Part shown: positions 21,536 to 31,381 of the stretch, one piece after another
Numbering within the stretch: position 1 is the stretch's first letter
Layout: each line of letters opens with the position of its first letter
Source of the DNA: Nemertoderma westbladi
Lineage: Eukaryota; Xenacoelomorpha; Nemertodermatida; Nemertodermatidae
Assembly: GCA_032718475.1 (NCBI GenBank)
Contig: JAUCBJ010008112.1
Span: forward strand, 1-64,000
Length of the DNA stretch: 64,000 nt
Reading direction: 5' to 3'
The notes under the pieces: generated by a model
Databases searched by the model: none
What the model saw: the letters and a program-made list of their open reading frames with translations, nothing else
What the model was told of the DNA's origin: nothing
Position numbers and translations under genes: made by a program

Positions 21536-22342
21536 GTAGGAATGTGTTTTACTGAACTACGGTTCGGTAGGACTAAAGTTATTTGAAAATTTTGTATTTT
21601 GAGGTAAAAATTTGTATTTGATTAGCTAAGTGCTAATTTTAAAATAAAATTTGATTTGAACCGCGTGTAAAATATTTTTGGAATTGAATACCGGTGTTTA
21701 AAAGGGTTTAAATACCATATTGTACCGGTACAAAATTTTCGTAAAGTAAAACCTAACTCTTTTGTTTTTTCAGGATTCAGAACTCATTTCTAGACTGTAA
21801 CGGGAGCAAGACCGTGTTTAGCAAGTTTGGGAGATAGATAACTCAACAACTTTGGTTGGGAAAATCGCGTTTCGTCCGCAACGTTAAAAACGGAAAGGTT
21901 CACGTTCGGTTTGTATCTGGGAATCTGTTTTTCTGGAGAATTATTGGAGTGGGTGAGTTCGAAAAGTTGCATAAATAAGTTAGGCATTACCGTATTAGTT
22001 AAAATTATTGTGGGTTCCACTGTCTCAAGTATTTATGCATTCCGTATGATTTCTTTGTTCATTGCTGAATTAGTCCGTATTATTGTATTTAATTTACCTT
22101 TTGATAACGCATATCGTTATCCGATTTATTTGTTATAAAATTGGCTGCTAGGCTAATTTTATTATATACTTATTCCGTGACATTTATTTGCTGTAAAATT
22201 GGCCGTTTAGGCTAATTTTATCCATCTGCTATAAAATCGGCCGGTAGGCTAATTTTATAAGACTGTAATTAGTACCGTTTTGTATAAATACGGTAAAACT
22301 CGATACTTTGACACTCACTTTACTTGACTTACAACTACCGAA
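21536..22342 (+). other. Leader between 5' LTR and polyprotein start
   Basis: Noncoding leader of 807 bp. The sequence after the LTR (GTAGGAATGTG) does not resemble the complement of a tRNA 3' end. A short frame at 21911-22138 is hydrophobic but unsupported. The 3' part carries three hairpins, described separately. A TACCGGTA palindrome lies at 21723-21730. Confidence 0.6.
22135..22258 (+). promoter_or_regulatory. Three tandem 28-nt hairpins in the leader
   Basis: Three near-copies of one stem-loop at 22135-22162, 22193-22220 and 22231-22258. Each has AAAATTGGC (or AAAATCGGCC) pairing with GGCTAATTTT around a 4-6 nt loop. Loop sequences differ while stems are kept, with G:U wobble accommodating changes. 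They sit 85-208 nt before the ATG, where packaging, dimerisation or translation signals occur in retroelement RNAs. Specific function unknown. Confidence 0.65.
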
Positions 22343-25300
22343 ATGAGTGACAAACAAGACTATACGAAAAATACACAAACCGACTATGACTCATGTGACG
22401 CGGATAAGTCAGCAGCGGAAGGACAACAGGGGAAGACTCGCGAGCCTACCGAACCTACACCGTGTGCGTCACCAGTACATCCAACGGGAGTACCGGATGC
22501 CGTAGTACGAGGCGACGGCAGGACCGAGGACTTTCTAACTGTTCCGCAACCTAGATACAGGGAAACGGACATGGTAAGTTCAGCAGGAAGCACAGAAAGT
22601 GTGGTTAGAAGCGTCGGAGGTTACATGGCGCATATAACCAGGAGTATTGGAGAAGGCCAACGCATATTAGACGGGTTGACCGCTCCGATGTCTCGATTCG
22701 AGTTCTACACCCTCCAGGTTAGAGTACAGAGTAAAGTATATAAGTCCGTAGATAATCTAGTTGGCCTACAAGATCTAGCTAGACAGAGACAGGACATGGA
22801 TACTCAACTTAGAATCCTCGAGAAACTAATGATCACTAGAGAGAAACTGATTCAGTTTAAGTCGACGATTAGACAGATACAACAGGAACAAGCGGACCAG
22901 TTGTTAGGTGAGTCAGTTTCGGACGAATTATTACAACCCGAGGAAGAACAGGAACTGTACCGACTGGATGGACAATTAAAACACCTGACGGACCACTTAC
23001 GTATGTGCGGCGAAGACGTCGGAGATTGGGAAACCGTGCCGGAATATACGAAGGAAACTTCACCCGTACGAATTGAATCGGCACCGGGAATACTGGACCA
23101 ATCGTTGGTAAGTATTCGTAGCGAAATCTGCGAGGGAAGTATAGTCACGTCAGAAGTTGCTCGACAACAGCAAGAATTCCACCGACAACGACAAGAAATG
23201 GAAGAACAAGCTCAACTTCTAGTGATGCAAGCAGCAGTAGAGGAAGAGAAGCTACGCGTTGCGAATATAGCAAGAATCTCTCATCTACAGGAACAAGCTG
23301 AATTAGAAGCAGCTGAAGTAGAAAGGTTAGAAGTAGACATTGCCCGACAAGCGGCAGCGGCAGCGGCCGAGGTAGAGCGACGAGCGGCAGCGGCCGAGTT
23401 AGAGCGACGAAACGCAGCGGCCGAGTTGGAGCGACAAACGGCAGCGGCAGAATTACAACGAGAAAGGTTAGTTTCGGAAGCGCGGGCCGAAATGAAAACA
23501 CGGCAAATAAAAGCTCAATCCGCTATACGACAAGCGGAGTTTGAGGCGCAACGACAACAAACGGAACAACGAGAGAAGACAGTGAAACTTCATTTCGAAC
23601 TCGAGAAGAAGGCGAGAGAATTAGCGAACGCCGAGGAAGATTTGGATCAAAAGGCCCGCGATAGATCGATGAGATCTCGTGACGGACATGATTTGGACCA
23701 GTTAGAGGTAAGACATCGCCAAATTCAGGAACGGAAGAAGGAAGGAAGCGTAGGAGCACCCGGACGGGAACGACAATTAGTAAAAGACGTGTGTCAACGA
23801 TTCCCACAGGTAACTCATATGTTTGCACCGGTTACGAGTAAGGAACCTGTTTCGATTGCGGGTAGTAGTGATATTTCTCCTATCCATGGTGCGACGGAAC
23901 ACAGGTTTGTTATTCCGGACGAGTTTACACCGCCAAGAGCAACGTCGTCGCCCATTCCGAAAGTCAAGGTAAGTAACCCACCGATTACGGATCGTAGTAG
24001 TTTATTGACCGGACCTGCGCTACTGACGACAAAACAGGTGAGTCCACCGTCGACACCTAAACCCGTTACACACTACGCTTACCCAATGACGTTTCGACCA
24101 ACAAGGCCTTTGGATTCAAATGCTGTCATTCGCCCACCGAACCAGTTTACATCGCAATCTACGACTTCGAGGAAGACTTGTGAGCCTACCGAACAACGGA
24201 GAACAGAGACGCGACCATTCAACCATTTTACATCGCAATCTACGACTTCGAGGAAGACTTGTGAGCCTACCGAACAACGGAGAACAGAGACGCGACCATT
24301 CAACCAGTTTACATCGCAATCTACGACTTCGAGGAAGACTTGTGAGCCTACCGAACAACGGAGATCAGTGGACGATGTTCCGAAACGAAACGTGAGAATT
24401 CGTACGACGCAACGAACGCGAGCACGTCGACCACCATATCCGGATGATAGTAGTACTTCGAGCGAATCGGATTACCCGAAACGCGAGGTATTTAGAACAG
24501 GGGCGGCCGATGAATATAAACGCGAGCGTTCAGACAACTCCTTTGCAGACAATCCTCCACAGAATACACCAACACAGAAGGCGTTACAACCAACGGACGC
24601 AATTAGTACACAACAGTTCGCCGACATCCTGCGACCAGTTGTTAACAAGTTGGCTCAGATCGAGGAACGTCTGGAGGAAGGTTACACCGACAGTTCGAGA
24701 AATTCCGAATTCGAACACAATAGACACCCGAAGGAACCACAAAGACCGGTACCTTCAAACCCCACATCGTATCAGGGAAAAGCGCCAAGAAGGGATATCA
24801 ACCAAGTTACCAACCAAGGACGCGAAACTCTGAACGTTGCCGAGGAGATAGCGAAATTCGCAGCCAGACAGGGATTGCCGGTACAACAACCACCGAAGTT
24901 CTCCGGTAGCTCAAAACACTGGCATACCTTCGTAGACTATATCGAATCCCAGATCGCCGTGTGCGCCTTTACATCACGGGAGAAGTTCAATTACTTGCTC
25001 CAAACGTTGTCAGGAGAACCTAAACGTTTGGCGGAGACTTTCGTCGGTGTACCGGACGCTTTCGAACTAGCGTACGATCGTTTAACTTCGATATACGGAG
25101 GTACAGTGAGCATGGCCAGGTCAGTAATAGAGGAACTCTGTAAGGGAGGGGCTATCACTAAACCCGTCGACTTACTAAAACTAGCTGACGAGATCAAGAA
25201 CGCTATCACTACCTTAAGATCAATTGGACAACTTGATTACGGGAATACCCCTACAGTCCTATTAAAGATAATAGGACGACTCCACCATCGACTTCGTCGG

Positions 25301-28300
25301 GAGTGGAGGAAGGTCGAATACCAGCGAGAGGAGCGGGGAGGATTCTTAAAATTAGAAGATGTGTACCTTTTAATATCCAGGGAGGCGGTAGTAGAAACTC
25401 GATCTAACTACACCGACCAGCACATCGTGGCAGAAGGAATCACACTGCCATCCTCTAACCGACAAAAACCCCAGACAACATCCACTAAGACGGCCACTTA
25501 CGCCACACCGACGGAATCACGACAATTCTCAGACGGTAATAGAGTATCTGCGCCCATTGGGACGAAACAGACGAGACAGCAACTCAGCACCGACTTCAGT
25601 GGCTGCCAATACTGCGAGCATCTAGGTAAGCGGTATATCGGTCACAAGTTACGAGGTTGTCGACAATTTCGCGAGTTGAACTCGGAAGAACGACGGCTGC
25701 AAATACGGCCACTGGACTCTTGTTGGCGGTGTACGCGACACGGACACGTCCGTAAAGACTGCCCAAATACCGACACTTGTCCATCCTGTGGACGCAATCA
25801 CGACGGTCTGCTCCACACAGACAGCCACACGCCGACGAAACGCTTCGCCAGGGAACACCCGGAAGCAGCAGCGAGATGTGATGCGGCTTACCAAAAACGA
25901 GAATCAAAAACGACTCCAACCTTCGTGACCCATATTGAGGATTGCTTCTCAGAACAATCCGGATCGTCGGATGAAGAATCAGAAGACGACGATGAATATT
26001 CCAATGGAGACGAACAACCGTCGATCGCGCTCCTGACTACTGATCAACTGAAGGGATTCAGTGTAATCCCGATTAAGGTTACTGGCACAAAGGGGAGCAA
26101 GAGGATCTATGCGATTCTAGATTCAGCCTCATCCCATAGCTACGTGGACGAAAAGATAGCTGACGTCGTGACGGATCTAAAACAAGGTAAGCACGTCAGT
26201 TATACAGTAAGTAGTATGCACGGACAGCGTGCAATACCAGTGACACGAGTCAAGTTAAACTTAGACTCTCTTCTTCCAAAATCGCAACACAGCGAGAGGG
26301 AGAGGTCTTTGTTGCCCTTTAGAGATCTAACCTTTGCGGCTACGAAGGACTTTAGTAACCTACTAGGTCCAGTACCGGAACAATCTCTAGAGGACCGTAA
26401 GTATTTCAGACACCTTGGTGTACCCGAATGTCCTGTCAATTATAGATCGGTAGCAATGCTGATCGGGACAGACCAATTCAACCTACATCAGGTGTGGGAA
26501 ACCAGACCATCGGCAGTTGTAGCGGGAAACGCATACGCCTGCAGAACGCCGATAGGGTGGTATACTCGAGCGCCTGTGCGCACACTAGACGTAAGTGACG
26601 AGGAAGACGATGTACAGAGTACATGTAGTTTATTAACTACAAATTCAATTCATTCCTTTTCACACGACGTGAACCATACTACACTACAGTCGACAAAACA
26701 CGACAGACGTGTAACTAGTATGATAAGTCACAAGGAGCAGCTAACCCACAAGGTGAGTTTAGAACTTGGGGAGAAGACGAGTCAGCTGGAGATTCCATCG
26801 ACGACAGATGATAGGCTTGCGAGTCTACCTACCCCAATAACCTCAACAGTGCCCGTCGATATCGATGATGACGCGTTGAGAAATCATCAGTTGGAACAAG
26901 CCGCCTTGGACAAAGAATTAACGGAGAAGACTATCAGGTGGTTAGAACAAGATACAGCTGAACCTGGTAGCTACGAACCTTGTATGTCGGAACAGGAGAA
27001 ACAATCTCTGAAGATCATGGAAGATACTATCCGCCAGACGAAAGACGGACATTATGAGGTAGGGATGTTATGGCGTAGCCAAAGTCCTAAACTTATAAAC
27101 AACTATCCACTGGCTTTAAGACGTCTACACTCAATACGGCAACGTCTATTGAAGGACGAGAAAGCCCATCTGCAGTATAACACTCAGATGGAGACGTATT
27201 TGACAAAGGGATACGCTATCCGAATGACTAACCCGGAGCGAGTGACCGACCAGACGTACTACTTGCCACATCACTACGTGAGACACCCCGACAAACCAGA
27301 CAAAGTACGTGTAGTCAATGACTGTGCGGCTCTGTTTGAGGGAATGTCCCTCAATAGTGAGTTGATGGATGGACCGAACATGAATAATTATCTTATGGGG
27401 GTGATTATGCGCTTCCGTCAGCGTCAAGTAGCCTTTACTTGCGACGTTGAAGCGATGTTTCACCAAGTAAAAGCGTTAGAGCGAGACAGAGACAGTTTGC
27501 GGTTCCTCTGGTATCCGGAAGGAGACTTAAGCCTACCACCAGCGACTTACCAAATGCAAGTTCGCGTTTTCGGTGCCAGAGACAGCCCAAATTGTACGAT
27601 GTACGCCCTAAAGCAAGCCGCTAGGGATCAGAAACATCTATATGACCCAGAGATAATTAGAATTGTGGAGCGTGACTTTTACGTTGATGACGGATTACAG
27701 AGTTGCGACACAGTAGAACGTGCTACAACAGTAGCACATCAATTACGGGACTGCTTGGCGGGCGGAGGTTTTAACCTCACCAAATTCGCCTCAAACAGTG
27801 CCGAATTAGTAGACTCATTCGGAACTACTGAGCGTGGAGGTGGTGACATAGACCTAGAGTTCGAACCACTACCGACGACTAAGGTGTTAGGGCTCTTTTG
27901 GGACCCAAACACAGACAACTTTCGAGTGAAGGTGAGACTGGACAGTCAAGGGAACACACTGACAAAGAGATCATGCTTGTCAAAATTGAGCCGATTGTTC
28001 GATCCGTTAGGATTCATCAGTCCAGTGATACTGCAAGCCCGCATTTATATGCGCAGTATCTGGAAGGATGGACTAACATGGGACGAGCCGATCTCATCAG
28101 ACCAAGTGGACTTATGGAAGACCTGGGAGGCGGAATTATCTTCGCTAGAGGATTATTTCATACCCAGGGTTTACTTTCCATTGCAAAGTACATTTCCTGA
28201 CAACTTGGAACTACACTGTTTTTCTGACGCCAGTGACAACGGTTTTGGTGTGGCAGCGTACTTACGCAGACAAGTAGAATCAGACGAGTTCGATGTTTCG

Positions 28301-31300
28301 CTCATTACTTCTAAGGCTAAGACCATGCCTACTAAGTATATGACGACACCACGAGCCGAGCTACAAGCCGCAACCCTGTCAACCACCATCGTGAACCTCA
28401 TACAGACAGAACTACAGTCGAGTTTACAGATATTTTATTGGACTGACGCGACGTTGGTTTTATTTTACATAAACAACGACACACTCGAATTCAAGACATT
28501 CGTTGCTAACCGTCGCGCGGAAATTCTAGACCGTTCAATAAAAGGGGATTGGCGACATTGTCCCGGACCACAAAACCCAGCTGATATTGCGTCGCGAGGA
28601 ATGATGCCTGAGGAATTCTGTAAACCGGAGAACAAAGAGTTTTGGCAACACGGACCCCAGTTCTTGCAGAAATCGACACAAGATTGGCCTCCGTTATACG
28701 ACAACAAGTCCAACACTATTCCCAAGGACGCCGAAATCAAGAAACCAAAAAAGGGGAAGACAAAGAAAAAGACGACGGCGGCGAAACTCAAGAAAAAACC
28801 GAAGGCGAAATGGAAAGATATAACTTCAAAGGTCAAGAGAGGAAGACTTGCGAGCCTTTCTACACCAGACATATCGCCAGACGGTCAACCAGACACGTTA
28901 CCAGACGGTCAACCAGACATGTTACTAGACAGCCAACCAGACATTTTGCCAGACATATCACAAAATGTTCCACCAGACGCTAGTAACACACTGACAAACA
29001 GTAAAGCCGCAGTTTCCCTATTGGAGCGGCCTTCTATTGACAAACAACCAGATACGTTACTAGACGTATCGCCAGACACATTACTAGACAGTCGACTAGA
29101 CACTAGTAATGTATTGACTAACAATAAAGCCGCAGTTTCCCTATTGGAGCGGCCTTGTATTGACAAACTACCAATTTTGACACACTTGAGCAACCATAAG
29201 CACGGTGAAACCTCATGTATTACAGATGTTAACTACACCCTAATTATGGAGAAAGGGATACAAGGAGAGCCGAGATGGGGATATGATATCCAAGAGGAGG
29301 CAGCAGCACCATTCGAAAGATTTGGAGCCAAGGATTATACTATATTCGGTATAAAAGAATTATCGGAAAGTACAGCGAAACTCGCGAGAACTAAATATGA
29401 CTCGAATGTATTAAAGAGAAGGCAAAACGCATTGAACGAAAGAATCGAAAGTTTGCGCCAAACCTTCAACGAACTTTACCCGTACGATGCTTTGTGTGAT
29501 ACGGGAGACATTAGCGAAGACCCCGATACTGAAATTAGTCGTTTGTATCATACCATGCAATACCTAAAGGCGCACGAACCTATGCCCGCGGTACGCGATG
29601 AATTCGATGGAATGCATCTTTACAGACGAACTCGAGGGGACGATAGAGAAACCAAGGAAGCATTTTCAGTTTATAAACTTTATTATCAATGCGGTTCTTG
29701 TATGCGCGAACAACGAAATGCGATTCCGATGCGTTTGAATAAGGAAAATCCCGAACCGATATTGGCGAGGTGTTCGAATCATCAACAACTACGCTACCAG
29801 GAAGGAGGGTATCCTTTATCGAATCCATATCATTCATTTGCTATGACCGGACCAAAGGCGGGAGAAACTGTCATTTACCCACCTAAGGTTGTTGAACCCG
29901 ATGTATTTGAACTTACGCTGGACGAGGCGAATCAGTCAACCCGCGAAAAGAAAGAAGCTCTTAGCCTATACAGAGCCTACAAGGCTTTCGAGAAAGGTGA
30001 GATGGAAGAATGGGGTGGAAGACTCGCGAGCCTACCTTGCCATTGGACGTCACACGATCAAACTTCAGCTAAGGAGATGACACCGGAAGTTTTCGAGAGC
30101 ATAAACTTTGCTCAAAACGTTATTCAGAGACTACAGATTGCATCCCCGGAGAGGCCAAGAGAAATGCAACCGTATAGTACTTCAACTACGAAACCATTGA
30201 GTACGACACTCAATTTCCCTATTAGTATACCAGTCCGACAGGATACGACGTACGAAATACCCATCGTGGATCATCCAGAAATCATTTCAAACTTGGAGTT
30301 TCTTCCTGCAGTTGTTTTCAGCGATATGAGTAAGATATATGATTTACGTAGACATATTACTCAAAAGGTCGTGCACAACGTTCCACCTCATATTCAAGAT
30401 TTCAAGGAACTGGATAGAGCTGGTGCCGACATAGCTCCGAGTAATCTGAAAGGATATCTAACCAAGACGATTCGTTTATGGATTGGAACCGGAACCTTCG
30501 AGTCGGATACAGATATTGCCGCAGATTGGCGAGGTAAGGTTATTCGTTTCGATGAGGATAAGGATATAGAGAAGATTTGGCAACCTTCGGAAGAATTGTT
30601 GGATGAATGGACTAGGACGTTTAGATCGTTTCAGGAAAACGGTTATATGTTTTACGATAACGAGGGCGGCAGTCATCAGCAGAGTTTGACTTCTAAGACT
30701 ATACAGATTAGAGCGGCGGACGGAGTCCTGCACGTTTTCAGTAGACAGAGGAGCGACAAACGAATGCCGATACCTCCAGCGAATACAAAGCGACACCATC
30801 TTATCACCGATATAGTAAAGAAGATGGACCAAGCTTGTAATATTGACGCTAGAATGCTACCGAAGATGGTAAGAAACATGATTTTAGATAAAACTGTTGT
30901 AAAGGTTGGATCAGGAGTAAGGGAGGATTTAATTAGCGACTTCGCCGGCATGACGGACAGCGATGACCGACTACCGACACCATACGTCGACACTCGACCT
31001 CTTATTCTGTGGTCTATAGAACAGGGATATTTTCGTGAGTATAATACTCAGAAGACTGGAACTGGATACATTTCCTACCTGTTATTCAATTGGGATTATA
31101 AGGAAGGTAAAAGAAACAAGTATATTGAAACTTATGGAGAAGGTGATACTCCAGATATGAGTGAGTTTGAATCACAGCTTAAATGGAGAGGATGCGTGTA
31201 TTGGGCTATTACGTCACCTCCAAGAGCGGTCTTACAATATTATTTAGCAATAGAGTCGTCAGTGAATGTTTGCCTAATCGCCGACATCGTGTCTCGGACT

Positions 31301-31381
31301 CTCAAAAGACATCCACTTTGTCTCGGAGAAGATCATACGTTCTACATGGAAGGGAGAATTCGTACCGACGTGTTTAGATGA
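22343..31381 (+). CDS. Gag-Pro-RT-RNase H polyprotein fused to a novel module
   Basis: 3012 codons from ATG at 22343 (first in-frame ATG after the leader). Order: long coiled coil rich in Ala/Glu/Arg (about 271-470); three 27-residue repeats (about 600-676); BEL gag core from QQPPKFSGSSKHW (about 849-1010); CCHC knuckles including C1127-WRC; protease with Asp1260 in LDSAS (Ala for the usual Gly); BEL reverse transcriptase with Asp1701 and YVDD at 1780-1783; RNase H with Asp1962, Glu2006, Asp2035 and Asp2081. A Lys-rich stretch (about 2133-2160) and Pro/Asp repeats (2175-2275) then lead to the module: C2450/C2453/C2477/H2480, and an exonuclease-like domain with D2772-x-E2774, D2862, D2883, Y2953. 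Ends at TGA 31379-31381 in frame with the next segment. No integrase. Confidence 0.93.
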   Translation: MSDKQDYTKNTQTDYDSCDADKSAAEGQQGKTREPTEPTPCASPVHPTGVPDAVVRGDGRTEDFLTVPQPRYRETDMVSSAGSTESVVRSVGGYMAHITRSIGEGQRILDGLTAPMSRFEFYTLQVRVQSKVYKSVDNLVGLQDLARQRQDMDTQLRILEKLMITREKLIQFKSTIRQIQQEQADQLLGESVSDELLQPEEEQELYRLDGQLKHLTDHLRMCGEDVGDWETVPEYTKETSPVRIESAPGILDQSLVSIRSEICEGSIVTSEVARQQQEFHRQRQEMEEQAQLLVMQAAVEEEKLRVANIARISHLQEQAELEAAEVERLEVDIARQAAAAAAEVERRAAAAELERRNAAAELERQTAAAELQRERLVSEARAEMKTRQIKAQSAIRQAEFEAQRQQTEQREKTVKLHFELEKKARELANAEEDLDQKARDRSMRSRDGHDLDQLEVRHRQIQERKKEGSVGAPGRERQLVKDVCQRFPQVTHMFAPVTSKEPVSIAGSSDISPIHGATEHRFVIPDEFTPPRATSSPIPKVKVSNPPITDRSSLLTGPALLTTKQVSPPSTPKPVTHYAYPMTFRPTRPLDSNAVIRPPNQFTSQSTTSRKTCEPTEQRRTETRPFNHFTSQSTTSRKTCEPTEQRRTETRPFNQFTSQSTTSRKTCEPTEQRRSVDDVPKRNVRIRTTQRTRARRPPYPDDSSTSSESDYPKREVFRTGAADEYKRERSDNSFADNPPQNTPTQKALQPTDAISTQQFADILRPVVNKLAQIEERLEEGYTDSSRNSEFEHNRHPKEPQRPVPSNPTSYQGKAPRRDINQVTNQGRETLNVAEEIAKFAARQGLPVQQPPKFSGSSKHWHTFVDYIESQIAVCAFTSREKFNYLLQTLSGEPKRLAETFVGVPDAFELAYDRLTSIYGGTVSMARSVIEELCKGGAITKPVDLLKLADEIKNAITTLRSIGQLDYGNTPTVLLKIIGRLHHRLRREWRKVEYQREERGGFLKLEDVYLLISREAVVETRSNYTDQHIVAEGITLPSSNRQKPQTTSTKTATYATPTESRQFSDGNRVSAPIGTKQTRQQLSTDFSGCQYCEHLGKRYIGHKLRGCRQFRELNSEERRLQIRPLDSCWRCTRHGHVRKDCPNTDTCPSCGRNHDGLLHTDSHTPTKRFAREHPEAAARCDAAYQKRESKTTPTFVTHIEDCFSEQSGSSDEESEDDDEYSNGDEQPSIALLTTDQLKGFSVIPIKVTGTKGSKRIYAILDSASSHSYVDEKIADVVTDLKQGKHVSYTVSSMHGQRAIPVTRVKLNLDSLLPKSQHSERERSLLPFRDLTFAATKDFSNLLGPVPEQSLEDRKYFRHLGVPECPVNYRSVAMLIGTDQFNLHQVWETRPSAVVAGNAYACRTPIGWYTRAPVRTLDVSDEEDDVQSTCSLLTTNSIHSFSHDVNHTTLQSTKHDRRVTSMISHKEQLTHKVSLELGEKTSQLEIPSTTDDRLASLPTPITSTVPVDIDDDALRNHQLEQAALDKELTEKTIRWLEQDTAEPGSYEPCMSEQEKQSLKIMEDTIRQTKDGHYEVGMLWRSQSPKLINNYPLALRRLHSIRQRLLKDEKAHLQYNTQMETYLTKGYAIRMTNPERVTDQTYYLPHHYVRHPDKPDKVRVVNDCAALFEGMSLNSELMDGPNMNNYLMGVIMRFRQRQVAFTCDVEAMFHQVKALERDRDSLRFLWYPEGDLSLPPATYQMQVRVFGARDSPNCTMYALKQAARDQKHLYDPEIIRIVERDFYVDDGLQSCDTVERATTVAHQLRDCLAGGGFNLTKFASNSAELVDSFGTTERGGGDIDLEFEPLPTTKVLGLFWDPNTDNFRVKVRLDSQGNTLTKRSCLSKLSRLFDPLGFISPVILQARIYMRSIWKDGLTWDEPISSDQVDLWKTWEAELSSLEDYFIPRVYFPLQSTFPDNLELHCFSDASDNGFGVAAYLRRQVESDEFDVSLITSKAKTMPTKYMTTPRAELQAATLSTTIVNLIQTELQSSLQIFYWTDATLVLFYINNDTLEFKTFVANRRAEILDRSIKGDWRHCPGPQNPADIASRGMMPEEFCKPENKEFWQHGPQFLQKSTQDWPPLYDNKSNTIPKDAEIKKPKKGKTKKKTTAAKLKKKPKAKWKDITSKVKRGRLASLSTPDISPDGQPDTLPDGQPDMLLDSQPDILPDISQNVPPDASNTLTNSKAAVSLLERPSIDKQPDTLLDVSPDTLLDSRLDTSNVLTNNKAAVSLLERPCIDKLPILTHLSNHKHGETSCITDVNYTLIMEKGIQGEPRWGYDIQEEAAAPFERFGAKDYTIFGIKELSESTAKLARTKYDSNVLKRRQNALNERIESLRQTFNELYPYDALCDTGDISEDPDTEISRLYHTMQYLKAHEPMPAVRDEFDGMHLYRRTRGDDRETKEAFSVYKLYYQCGSCMREQRNAIPMRLNKENPEPILARCSNHQQLRYQEGGYPLSNPYHSFAMTGPKAGETVIYPPKVVEPDVFELTLDEANQSTREKKEALSLYRAYKAFEKGEMEEWGGRLASLPCHWTSHDQTSAKEMTPEVFESINFAQNVIQRLQIASPERPREMQPYSTSTTKPLSTTLNFPISIPVRQDTTYEIPIVDHPEIISNLEFLPAVVFSDMSKIYDLRRHITQKVVHNVPPHIQDFKELDRAGADIAPSNLKGYLTKTIRLWIGTGTFESDTDIAADWRGKVIRFDEDKDIEKIWQPSEELLDEWTRTFRSFQENGYMFYDNEGGSHQQSLTSKTIQIRAADGVLHVFSRQRSDKRMPIPPANTKRHHLITDIVKKMDQACNIDARMLPKMVRNMILDKTVVKVGSGVREDLISDFAGMTDSDDRLPTPYVDTRPLILWSIEQGYFREYNTQKTGTGYISYLLFNWDYKEGKRNKYIETYGEGDTPDMSEFESQLKWRGCVYWAITSPPRAVLQYYLAIESSVNVCLIADIVSRTLKRHPLCLGEDHTFYMEGRIRTDVFR
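24140..24378 (+). repeat. Three 81-bp tandem repeats within gag
   Basis: Three copies with period 81 bp (27 codons), each encoding FTSQSTTSRKTCEPTEQRR; boundaries are marked by the embedded 20-bp motif at 24171, 24252 and 24333. Nearly identical copies imply recent duplication. Each unit carries one copy of the element-wide motif GGAAGACT-TGTGAGCCTACC. Confidence 0.95.

Noticed and set aside
23145-23501. Long antisense frames opposite the polyprotein gene
   Set aside because: Low-complexity shadows of the coiled-coil and repeat segments with no domain on the minus strand.
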